A stretch of DNA of 11,109 nucleotides, taken from positions 1-11,109 of the forward strand of contig CAYRWY010000170.1 in assembly GCA_964427955.1 (NCBI GenBank), given 5' to 3'. The notes under the pieces are model-generated. The model was not told where the DNA came from and did not search any database. It saw only the letters and a list, made by a program, of their open reading frames with translations. Each line of letters opens with the position of its first letter. Positions within the stretch are counted from its first letter, which is position 1. The position numbers and the translations under genes are program-made. Origin of the DNA: JACRBK01 sp964427955 (GTDB taxonomy: Bacteria > Chloroflexota > Anaerolineae > Aggregatilineales > Aggregatilineaceae). Positions 1-6,278 of this stretch are shown in pieces.

Positions 1-74
1 TGTCTCTCAAAAATCCCGGTTCTCAATGCCTGTCCGCCCCTGAACCACCGCGTGGGGAGCGAGGAGACGTCTGA

Positions 75-109
75 GAACTGAAAACTGATCACTGTGAACT
101 GTAAACTGT
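75..109. repeat. Degenerate 7-bp tandem repeat array (five units)
   Basis: Five in-phase heptads can be read directly: GAACTGA, AAACTGA, TCACTGT, GAACTGT, AAACTGT, with consensus NNACTGN. The array ends three bases from the stop codon of the cellobiose phosphorylase gene, so it lies directly downstream of that gene. A second array of the same type is at 10522-10563. Short heptanucleotide repeats between genes are known from cyanobacteria (STRR elements) and some other phyla. Whether these belong to the same class is an inference. The rest of bases 1-112 shows no gene and no convincing terminator. Confidence 0.75.
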
Positions 110-112
110 CAG

Positions 113-2554
113 CTAACTCAACGTCGCTACGACCTGGACCACCGGCGCGACGCCGCTCCAGGGGATCACGTTCCCGGCGATGGACTGGCCATCCACCACC
201 AGCGCGACGGTGTTGCCCGCGCCTGCCCGCCGGATCGTGATGTGGTACGTCACGCCCCGGAAGACGCGCGTCACCTCGAAGCCGCCCCAGTCCACCGGGA
301 CGACCGGCGCCACCTGCAAGCCGTCGTAAGTCGGGCGGATGCCGAGAATCCACTGCGTGATCGCCACGTAGTTCCAGGAAGCCGTCCCGCTCAGCCAGGA
401 ATTCTTCGCTTCGCCGTGGGTGGCGGCATCGCGCCCGGCGATCATCTGGGGATACACGTACGGCTCGGAGCGGTGCACCTCGCTGATCGACTCGCGTGCG
501 GAGGGATTGATCCGCAGGTAGTAGTCGTGCGCCGTATCGCCATGCCCGACCAGCGTTTCGGCGATCATGATCCAGGGGTTGGTGTGGCAGAAAATGCCCG
601 CGTTCTCTTTGTAGCCGGGCGGATAGGACGAAATCTCGCCCAGGTGCAGGTAATAGCGGCTGTAGGCGGGCTGCTGGAGCACGATCCCATGCCGCGTCGC
701 CAGCCGCTCGCCGACCGCGCGCAGCGCCTGCTCCGCCAGACCATCCTGAAGTCCGATCCCGGCCATGACGCACAGGCCCTGCGGCTCGATGAAGATCTGT
801 CCTTCTTCGCATTCGTGCGAGCCGACCTTATCGCCGTAGAAGTCGTAGGCGCGCAGGAACCATGCGCCATCCCAGCCGTGCTGCCGGACGGTGTTGTCGA
901 TGTCCACGGCAGCGGCGCGGTACTGCTGTGCCTCGTCGGACCGCCCCCGCCGCTCGGCGATGGCGGCCAGTTCTTCCGCCGCCAGGATGAACAGCCCGCC
1001 GATCAGGACGGACTCGGCCACTTTGCCGTCTTTGTTGGTGGTGGTCTGGAACGATTCGCCGGGCGTATCGGAGAAGGTGTTCAGATTGAGGCAGTCATTC
1101 CAATCGGCGCGCCCGATCAACGGCAGGCCGTGCGGCCCGCGCCGTTCCAGCGTGTAGCTCAGACACCGCTGCAAGTGTTCGTAGAGGGGCTGCTCGGTTC
1201 CCGGACGATTCTCATAGGGGACCGGCACGTCCAGGATCGCCCAGTCGCCCGTCTCTTTGATGTACGCCGCCGCCGCCAGGACCAGCCACAGTGGATCGTC
1301 GTTGAAGCCGCTGCCGACCGAGTCGTTACCGCGCTTGGTGAGCGGCTGATACTGGTGGAAGGCCCCGCCGGTTTCCAACTGCGTGGCGGCCAGGTCCAGC
1401 AGGCGCTCGCGCGCGCGGGCCGGGATCATGTGCACGAAGCCCAGCAGATCCTGGTTCGAATCGCGGAAGCCCATCCCACGTCCCACGCCCGACTCGAAGT
1501 ACGAGGCCGAGCGCGACATGTTGAAGGTGATCATGTTCTGGTAGGCGTTCCAGATATTCACCATGCGGTTGGTGTGGACGTCCGGCGTCTGCACCTGGAA
1601 CACGCCCAGCAATTGATCCCAATGGCGGCACAGCGTCTCGAAGGCAGCGTTGACCTCGTTCACGTCCAGGTAGCGCGCGATCACCGGTCGGGTGGCCCGC
1701 TTGTTGATGATCTGCGATCCGGGCGGGTCGAACTTCTGATCGACCGGGTATTCCTGGTAGCCGAGCAAAAAAACGAGGGTGCGAGTCTCGCCGGGTTGGA
1801 GCGCGATCTTGACGTGGTGCACGCCGACGGGCGACCAGCCGTGCGCGTGCGAGAAAGAACACTGCCCGTTTTCGACCGCCACCGGGTTTTCCCAACCGCG
1901 ATAGGGTCCCAGGAAGGCTTCGCGCTGGGTGTCGTAGCTGGTCACCGGCTCAGAACAGGCGAAATAGGCGTAATGATCGCGCCGCTCGCGGTATTCGGTC
2001 TTGTGATAGATCACGCCCGCTTCGACTTCCACCTCGCCGATGTTGAAATTGCGCTGGAAGTTGGTGGTATCGTCGTTGGCATCCCACAGGCAGAACTCGA
2101 CGCTGCCGAAAACCGACAGTTCGGCGGGCTGCTCACGCTGGTTGGTGATCGCGCACTGCCAGATTTCGAGGTTTTCGCCCAGGGGGACGAAGTAGCGGGT
2201 CTGGGCGGCGATCCCCAGGCGGCGCGATCCGATGATGGTGTAGCCCATCCCGTGACGGCAGGTATACTCTTCCAGGTCGGTGCGGGTCGGCTGCCAGGAA
2301 GGCGACCAGAAATCGCCGGTCTGATCGTCCCGCAGGTAGAGATAGCGCCCCCCGTAGTCGAAGGGCACATTATTATAGCGATAGCGGATGAGCCGCCTGA
2401 GACGGGCATCGCGATAAAATGAGTAGCCTCCGGCGGTATTGGAGATCAAGCCAAAATACGCCTCACTGCCCAGGTAATTGATCCAGGGCAGCGGGGTATC
2501 GGGCTGGGTAATCACGTACTCGCGGCGGGCGTCGTCAAAATAACCGTAGCGCAT
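113..2554 (-). CDS. cbp: Cellobiose phosphorylase, glycoside hydrolase family 94
   Basis: This enzyme cleaves cellobiose with phosphate, with inversion, to alpha-glucose 1-phosphate and glucose (EC 2.4.1.20). It lacks a signal peptide, so it should act in the cytosol on imported cellobiose and save one ATP per disaccharide. The 813 residues match the usual family length, and the sequence resembles, as I recall it, the Cellvibrio (Cellulomonas) gilvus enzyme from end to end: N-terminal MRYGYFDDARREYVIT, beta-sandwich region to about residue 300, then the (alpha/alpha)6 barrel. GRADWNDC at 481-488 contains the expected general acid Asp487. SRSASYFE (347-354) and GFRDSNQD (362-369) form the sugar site. 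His657 and SGTASW (722-727) correspond to the phosphate site. A GGAG Shine-Dalgarno at 2560-2563 (complement) lies 5 bases before the ATG and supports the start. The gene has a strong promoter and a CebR-like operator upstream. Other GH94 specificities (cellodextrin, chitobiose) are less likely given the close match to cellobiose phosphorylase. Confidence 0.96.
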   Translation of the reverse strand: MRYGYFDDARREYVITQPDTPLPWINYLGSEAYFGLISNTAGGYSFYRDARLRRLIRYRYNNVPFDYGGRYLYLRDDQTGDFWSPSWQPTRTDLEEYTCRHGMGYTIIGSRRLGIAAQTRYFVPLGENLEIWQCAITNQREQPAELSVFGSVEFCLWDANDDTTNFQRNFNIGEVEVEAGVIYHKTEYRERRDHYAYFACSEPVTSYDTQREAFLGPYRGWENPVAVENGQCSFSHAHGWSPVGVHHVKIALQPGETRTLVFLLGYQEYPVDQKFDPPGSQIINKRATRPVIARYLDVNEVNAAFETLCRHWDQLLGVFQVQTPDVHTNRMVNIWNAYQNMITFNMSRSASYFESGVGRGMGFRDSNQDLLGFVHMIPARARERLLDLAATQLETGGAFHQYQPLTKRGNDSVGSGFNDDPLWLVLAAAAYIKETGDWAILDVPVPYENRPGTEQPLYEHLQRCLSYTLERRGPHGLPLIGRADWNDCLNLNTFSDTPGESFQTTTNKDGKVAESVLIGGLFILAAEELAAIAERRGRSDEAQQYRAAAVDIDNTVRQHGWDGAWFLRAYDFYGDKVGSHECEEGQIFIEPQGLCVMAGIGLQDGLAEQALRAVGERLATRHGIVLQQPAYSRYYLHLGEISSYPPGYKENAGIFCHTNPWIMIAETLVGHGDTAHDYYLRINPSARESISEVHRSEPYVYPQMIAGRDAATHGEAKNSWLSGTASWNYVAITQWILGIRPTYDGLQVAPVVPVDWGGFEVTRVFRGVTYHITIRRAGAGNTVALVVDGQSIAGNVIPWSGVAPVVQVVATLS

Positions 2555-2609
2555 AAAGTCTCCAAATGAACACCAGTAGGGAGGTGGAAATAAAGTCGCC
2601 TATAAGTCA

Positions 2610-2623
2610 TGGGAGCGCTCCCA
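2610..2623. promoter_or_regulatory. CebR/CelR-type operator (LacI-family, cellobiose-responsive)
   Basis: TGGGAGCGCTCCCA is a perfect 14-bp palindrome. It is the same as the operator described for CebR of Streptomyces and CelR of Thermobifida, LacI-family repressors released by cellobiose. It lies at about +10 to +23 relative to the predicted start point of the cellobiose phosphorylase promoter, a position where a repressor would block transcription. It also lies 59 bases before the GTG of the divergent gene, so it may control both. The regulator is not encoded in this window. Confidence 0.85.
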
Positions 2624-2638
2624 ATGAAACTTAAATGT

Positions 2639-2668
2639 AGTATAGAGCGAACCGTCACAGCCTGTCAA
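2639..2668 (-). promoter_or_regulatory. Sigma70-type promoter of the cellobiose phosphorylase gene
   Basis: Read on the minus strand, a perfect -35 box TTGACA (2668-2663) and a -10 box TATACT (2644-2639) are separated by 18 bp. The predicted start point is near 2632, which gives a leader of roughly 78 bases and places the 14-bp operator just downstream of the start. The -35 box lies only 15 bases before the start codon of the divergent gene at 2683. No comparably good promoter is visible on the plus strand in the same interval. Confidence 0.75.
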
Positions 2669-2682
2669 TAGGAGTAGAGCCA

Positions 2683-3756
2683 GTGAACAACCAGATCACG
2701 TATCACCAGGTCGTCCAGGCCCTCGCCGGAAACAAGCTGCCCTACGCCGTCCTCACCCTGCATAACGACGTGCGGGTGATCCTCTCGGCGTTCGGCGGGC
2801 GGGTGCTGGGCCCCTTCCTGTCCCCCGACAGCGCCAGTCTCTACTGGCTGCCCCCGGCGCTCCGCAGTCCCCAGGCGCTCCAGGCGGCACTGGCCGCCGG
2901 ACAAACCGGGCTGGGCGGTGAGCGTTATTGGCTCACGCCCGAAGTCCAATATAACGTCCAGGATCGCACACGGTGGGAAACCACCTACGTTCTGCCGCCC
3001 CAGCTCGATCCCGGCCATTACAACCTGGAACAAACCCGGCCCGACGAGTGGCGGCTGGCGCAGGATGTCACCCTGGATACGTTCAACGTCGCGGCGGGCC
3101 GCAAAGAGCTGCACGTCGAACTCTTGATCCATCCGGTCGCCGATCCCCTGCGCACGCTGCGCCGCTACGGCGCGCTGCTCGACGGCGTGACCTATGCGGG
3201 CTACGAGCAGGTCATCACCCTCAGCGAGCGGGTGAATGATGGCATCTTGAGCGAAAGCTGGAATCTGATCCAGGTCAATCCAGGGGGGATGATGCTGATC
3301 CCCACGACCGTCGAGCCGGACTGGCGCGATTATTACGAACCCGCCGGAAACGGCCAGGAGTTCCATGCCTATCACGTCCGGGTCCACATCACCGGGCAGC
3401 GCCGCTACAAGCTCGGCTACCAGGCCGCGCAGAGCATCGGGCGGCTGGCGTACTTCAACGCCCTGGACGACGGCCAGGCGTACCTGCTGGTCCGCAGCTT
3501 CTTCAACAATCCGTCCGCGCTCTATCCCGAAGAAGCCGCGCAGACGCCCTGGACGTGGGGCGACTCGGTGCACATCTACAACGACGATGGGCAACTGGGC
3601 GGATTTGGCGAACTGGAAGTGCACGGCCAGACCATCGGCGGCGCGACTCAGCGCAGCACCAGCCAGGATCAGCTCATCCTGTGGCTGTATGCCGGTCCGG
3701 CGGCGCAGATCAAGGCCATCGCCCATGCATTGCTCGGCATCCACCTGGACCGGTGA
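2683..3756 (+). CDS. Uncharacterised protein, probable galactose-mutarotase-like fold (DUF6786-like)
   Basis: This protein of 357 residues has no signal peptide or membrane segment and is rich in aromatic and beta-strand-type stretches. Pieces such as GGRVLGPFLSPD (residues 38-49), ESWNLIQVNPGG (about 191-202) and the late GFGELEVHGQTIGG resemble sugar-binding beta-sandwich proteins of the aldose-epimerase/mutarotase superfamily, and I tentatively place it near DUF6786. No catalytic assignment can be made. The start is GTG with an AGGAG-type ribosome site (GGAG at 2671-2674) eight bases upstream. The gene is divergent from cellobiose phosphorylase and shares its CebR-like operator region, so a role in cello-oligosaccharide or glucose handling, for example anomer interconversion or sugar sensing, is an inference from context. 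The reading frame is intact. A 359-residue open frame on the opposite strand is a high-GC shadow. Confidence 0.85.
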   Translation: MNNQITYHQVVQALAGNKLPYAVLTLHNDVRVILSAFGGRVLGPFLSPDSASLYWLPPALRSPQALQAALAAGQTGLGGERYWLTPEVQYNVQDRTRWETTYVLPPQLDPGHYNLEQTRPDEWRLAQDVTLDTFNVAAGRKELHVELLIHPVADPLRTLRRYGALLDGVTYAGYEQVITLSERVNDGILSESWNLIQVNPGGMMLIPTTVEPDWRDYYEPAGNGQEFHAYHVRVHITGQRRYKLGYQAAQSIGRLAYFNALDDGQAYLLVRSFFNNPSALYPEEAAQTPWTWGDSVHIYNDDGQLGGFGELEVHGQTIGGATQRSTSQDQLILWLYAGPAAQIKAIAHALLGIHLDR

Positions 3757-3830
3757 TGCCGCCGCCGATCACAGTATGGAGATACTAACAGTAACCATCA
3801 CTTTTATTAATTGTTCTTTGATTAACAGAC

Positions 3831-3836
3831 TATAGA
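3831..3836 (+). promoter_or_regulatory. Candidate -10 box for the 129-residue gene
   Basis: TATAGA sits in an AT-rich pocket (3780-3836) that contrasts with the GC-rich surroundings, 41 bases before the ATG at 3877. No -35 box at a good distance is obvious: TTGTTC at 3811 is only 14 bp away. The call rests on composition and the -10 match alone. Confidence 0.35.
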
Positions 3837-3876
3837 ATGGGTACAAGTATCCAGGTAGTGAGGAAGCGATTGGGGT

Positions 3877-4266
3877 ATGAACTTCAGTATCGAGAAACTT
3901 TCGGACGAACCGATCATCATCTGCACGTTGGGGGTCCACTTCGACCCGGTCGACGATTACCCAACCTTCTGGCCGCAGCTTGGCCAGGCAATCGAGGGTA
4001 TGGAGGCGCCGATTTACCGCATCACGCATCTGTTGTCGAAGAATTACGATTTCGGCCAGATGATGGTCGCCATTGCCGAAGAAACACGCAACGGGTTCCC
4101 AGGGTCGATCGGAGATCCGCGCATCCGGAGCGTGCTGGTCTCGCAAGCCGCCATGGTGCAGTTGGGCATCGAAAGCCTCCAGCAGGAACAGTATGGTCAG
4201 TTGGATCACCCCATCTTCGGCACCCTCGAAGAAGCCCTGGCCTTTGTCCGAGAGCAGCTCGCCTAG
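3877..4266 (+). CDS. Small cytosolic protein of unknown function
   Basis: This 129-residue protein has no signal peptide and no membrane segment. The alternation of short hydrophobic strands and helices, the central ITHLLSKNYDFGQMM (residues 48-62) and the C-terminal FGTLEEALAFVREQL (114-128) recall small SpoIIAA/STAS-like proteins, which often end in a segment of the type 'f-s-l-e-e-A-l-a-w-l'. This is only a resemblance and I do not assign a family. The start is supported by GAGGAAG at 3860-3866, ten bases before the ATG. The gene appears monocistronic: it follows an AT-rich spacer of 120 bases and ends before a strong intrinsic terminator at 4299. Confidence 0.8.
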   Translation: MNFSIEKLSDEPIIICTLGVHFDPVDDYPTFWPQLGQAIEGMEAPIYRITHLLSKNYDFGQMMVAIAEETRNGFPGSIGDPRIRSVLVSQAAMVQLGIESLQQEQYGQLDHPIFGTLEEALAFVREQLA

Positions 4267-4298
4267 AGCCTGGGATTCAGGTGCTGCCTTCTGCACTA

Positions 4299-4330
4299 AA
4301 ATGCCCCTCAGCAGGGGCATTTGTGTTAAT
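4299..4330 (+). terminator. Intrinsic terminator after the 129-residue gene
   Basis: A perfect 10-bp stem, AAATGCCCCT (4299-4308) and AGGGGCATTT (4313-4322), encloses the 4-base loop CAGC. It is followed by TTGTGTTAAT-type T-rich sequence. The gene stop is 33 bases upstream. The T tract is broken by G residues, so efficiency may be moderate. Confidence 0.8.
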
Positions 4331-4360
4331 AGGCCCTATCAAGCAGCCAGGAGATTTTCC

Positions 4361-4366
4361 TATAAT
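4361..4366 (+). promoter_or_regulatory. -10 box of the adenine deaminase promoter
   Basis: A perfect TATAAT lies between the upstream terminator and the adenine deaminase gene, with a predicted start point near 4373. No good -35 hexamer is seen 16-18 bp upstream, where the sequence reads roughly ATCAAG. A start point near 4373 leaves almost no leader for the upstream TTG at 4378 and favours the ATG at 4402. Confidence 0.6.
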
Positions 4367-4401
4367 CTGAGTAGCGTTTGACGTCACACATGGAGTTTAT
4401 G

Positions 4402-6114
4402 ATGAACCTCTCTCAACGTATCGCAGCGGCACGTGGCCAGGAACCTGCCGATCTGCTGCTGACCAACCTGAAACTGGTGAACGTTTATACCGGCGAAATT
4501 TATCCCAGCGAGATCGCCATCAAAGAGTCGATCATCGTCGGGGTCGGACCGGGCTACACTGCCGCCGAGACGGTGGACCTGGGCGGGCGCTACGTGGCAC
4601 CCGGTCTGATCGACGCGCACGTCCACATCGAGAGCAGCCTGTGCATCCCCCCCGAATTCAGCCGCGCGGCCCTGGCCCACGGCGTGACGACGGTCGTCAC
4701 CGACCCGCACGAGATCGCCAACGTCTACGGCTTGAGCGGCATCCACTACATGCTGGACTCGTCGCAGGGCAGCCCGCTCAGCATGTTCGTCAATGCCTCA
4801 AGCTGCGTCCCGGCCACGCACATGGCCAACGCGGGCGCGTCGCTGGACGCTGCCGATCTGAAAACGCTGATCGGCCATCCCCAGGTGTTGGGGCTGGCGG
4901 AAGTGATGAACTTCCCCGGCGTGATCTACGGCGATCCGGGCGTGCTGGACAAGCTCACAGCCTTCGAGGGACGGGTGATCGATGGACATTCCCCCAACCT
5001 GAGCGGGCCGGCCCTCAACGCGTACATCGCGGCGGGCATCGGCAGTGATCATGAATGCACGACGGTCGAAGAAGCCCGCGAGAAGCTGCAAAAGGGCATG
5101 GTGATCCTGATCCGCGAGGCGACCAACGCCCGCAACTTGCAGGCGTTACTCCCGGTGATCACCCAGCAGAACAATCACCGCGTCTGCTGGTGCACCGATG
5201 ATCGCCATCCCGCCGACCTGCTCGACGATGGCTCCATCGACCTGCTGGTGCGCATGGCGATTGCCGAAGGCGGGCTGGACCCGGTGGTCGCCCTCCGGAT
5301 CGGCTCGCTCAACACGGCGGAATTTTTCCGGCTGCACGACCGGGGCGCGATTGCGCCGGGCCGCCGTGCCGATCTGTTCGTCTTCTCCAACCTGCACGCG
5401 CCGCACGCCGAGCTGGTCTACTGCGGCGGGAAATTGGTCGCGCAGGAGGGCCGGACCATCGCCGCGATCACGTCCGCCCCGACCGCCGTGCTGCCGCCGT
5501 CCATGAATATCCGCTGGGACAGCGTGGACTTCGCCATTCCGGCCACCAGCCGCCGCATCCGCGTGATCGGGACGGTGCACGGCCAGGTCGTGACCGAAAA
5601 TCGCACCGAAGACGCCCGGATCGAAAACGGGCAGGCGGTGGTCGATCTGTCGCGCGATCTGCTCAAGATCGCCGTGATCGAGCGCCACCATGCCACCGGC
5701 AATATCGGCAAAGGCTTCATCCAGGGCCTGGGGCTGAAGCGCGGCGCCATCGCGGGCACCGTCGCCCACGACCATCACAATCTCGTCGTGGTCGGGGCAG
5801 ACGACACCAGCATGATGACCGCCGTCAAAGCGGTGGCCGCGTCGGGCGGTGGACTGGTCGCCGTGAACGGTGATCAGGTGCTGGCCGAGCTGCCGCTGCC
5901 GGTGGCCGGGCTGATGAGCGACAGGCCGCTGGAAGAAGTCCGCGCCGCGCTCGATCACCTGATCGACGTGACAGCCCGCGAACTTGGCTCACCGCTGCAC
6001 GATCCGTTCATGCTGATGGGCTTCATGGCGTTGGAAGTGATCCCCAGCCTCAAGCTAACGGACCTGGGGCTGGTCGATGTGGACCAGTTCAAGCCGGTCG
6101 AGCTGTTTGTATAA
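4402..6114 (+). CDS. ade: Adenine deaminase
   Basis: The enzyme converts adenine to hypoxanthine and ammonia (EC 3.5.4.2), feeding purine salvage. It is a metal-dependent amidohydrolase of the AdeC/YicP type, and its 570 residues are close to the known bacterial enzymes (about 577-588). Visible landmarks are the metal-binding DAHVHIES (71-78, His73 and His75), VTDPHEIANVYG (99-110), DGHSPNLSG (194-202), GSDHECT (214-220) and CTDDRHPADL (264-273). The C-terminal AdeC domain follows, with VAHDHHN and SGGGLV motifs. I chose the ATG at 4402 because TGGAG (4391-4395) lies six bases before it. Longer in-frame starts at TTG 4378, ATG 4390 and ATG 4399 are possible but are badly placed for this site. 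The gene has its own promoter and lies upstream of a BMP-type importer, which suggests a purine uptake and use locus. Confidence 0.95.
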   Translation: MNLSQRIAAARGQEPADLLLTNLKLVNVYTGEIYPSEIAIKESIIVGVGPGYTAAETVDLGGRYVAPGLIDAHVHIESSLCIPPEFSRAALAHGVTTVVTDPHEIANVYGLSGIHYMLDSSQGSPLSMFVNASSCVPATHMANAGASLDAADLKTLIGHPQVLGLAEVMNFPGVIYGDPGVLDKLTAFEGRVIDGHSPNLSGPALNAYIAAGIGSDHECTTVEEAREKLQKGMVILIREATNARNLQALLPVITQQNNHRVCWCTDDRHPADLLDDGSIDLLVRMAIAEGGLDPVVALRIGSLNTAEFFRLHDRGAIAPGRRADLFVFSNLHAPHAELVYCGGKLVAQEGRTIAAITSAPTAVLPPSMNIRWDSVDFAIPATSRRIRVIGTVHGQVVTENRTEDARIENGQAVVDLSRDLLKIAVIERHHATGNIGKGFIQGLGLKRGAIAGTVAHDHHNLVVVGADDTSMMTAVKAVAASGGGLVAVNGDQVLAELPLPVAGLMSDRPLEEVRAALDHLIDVTARELGSPLHDPFMLMGFMALEVIPSLKLTDLGLVDVDQFKPVELFV

Positions 6115-6143
6115 CTATCACAACGCGTTTCTCCGTCCTATTT

Positions 6144-6167
6144 CCGGCCCCTTCCCTGCGGGGCCGG
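6144..6167 (+). terminator. Possible terminator hairpin after adenine deaminase
   Basis: CCGGCCCC (6144-6151) and GGGGCCGG (6160-6167) form a perfect 8-bp GC stem with an 8-base loop, 30 bases after the stop codon. There is no T tract directly after it. A small second hairpin, TGTGC-ATC-GCACA (6175-6187), follows. It may act as a weak or factor-dependent terminator, or as a 3' stabiliser. Confidence 0.45.
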
Positions 6168-6193
6168 GAGCTTGTGTGCATCGCACAAAAAGT

Positions 6194-6221
6194 TTGCTTT
6201 TGCCCATTTTTCTACTAAACT
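6194..6221 (+). promoter_or_regulatory. Candidate promoter of the BMP transporter operon
   Basis: TTGCTT (6194-6199) and TAAACT (6216-6221) are 16 bp apart in an AT-rich stretch after the hairpin, about 57 bases before the binding-protein start codon. Both boxes deviate from consensus, so this is a plausible but weak call. Confidence 0.4.
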
Positions 6222-6278
6222 GGTGTTAAAGATAGGCGTTCTGGCCTTTTTTAGTTAGCGAGTGACAGGAGAGTTCGT

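Noticed and set aside
67..74. Palindrome AGACGTCT near the window start
   Set aside because: It is a short palindrome with no promoter or gene start nearby and is expected by chance.
242..2422. 726-residue open frame on the plus strand
   Set aside because: It lies wholly antisense to the well-supported cellobiose phosphorylase gene. Its protein has no recognisable domain and the odd His/Arg/Val-rich composition of a high-GC shadow frame.
2665..3744. 359-residue open frame on the minus strand
   Set aside because: It mirrors the 357-residue plus-strand gene almost exactly. The plus frame has a ribosome site, a plausible fold and normal composition, whereas the minus frame looks like a shadow.
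3773..3787. AGTAT-GGAG-ATACT hairpin after the 357-residue gene
   Set aside because: The 5-bp AT-rich stem without a T tract is too weak to call a terminator.
6234..6252. Small AGGC/GCCT hairpin followed by six T residues just before the binding-protein gene
   Set aside because: The stem is only 4 bp, too weak for an intrinsic terminator. No alternative antiterminator or riboswitch-like fold could be seen.
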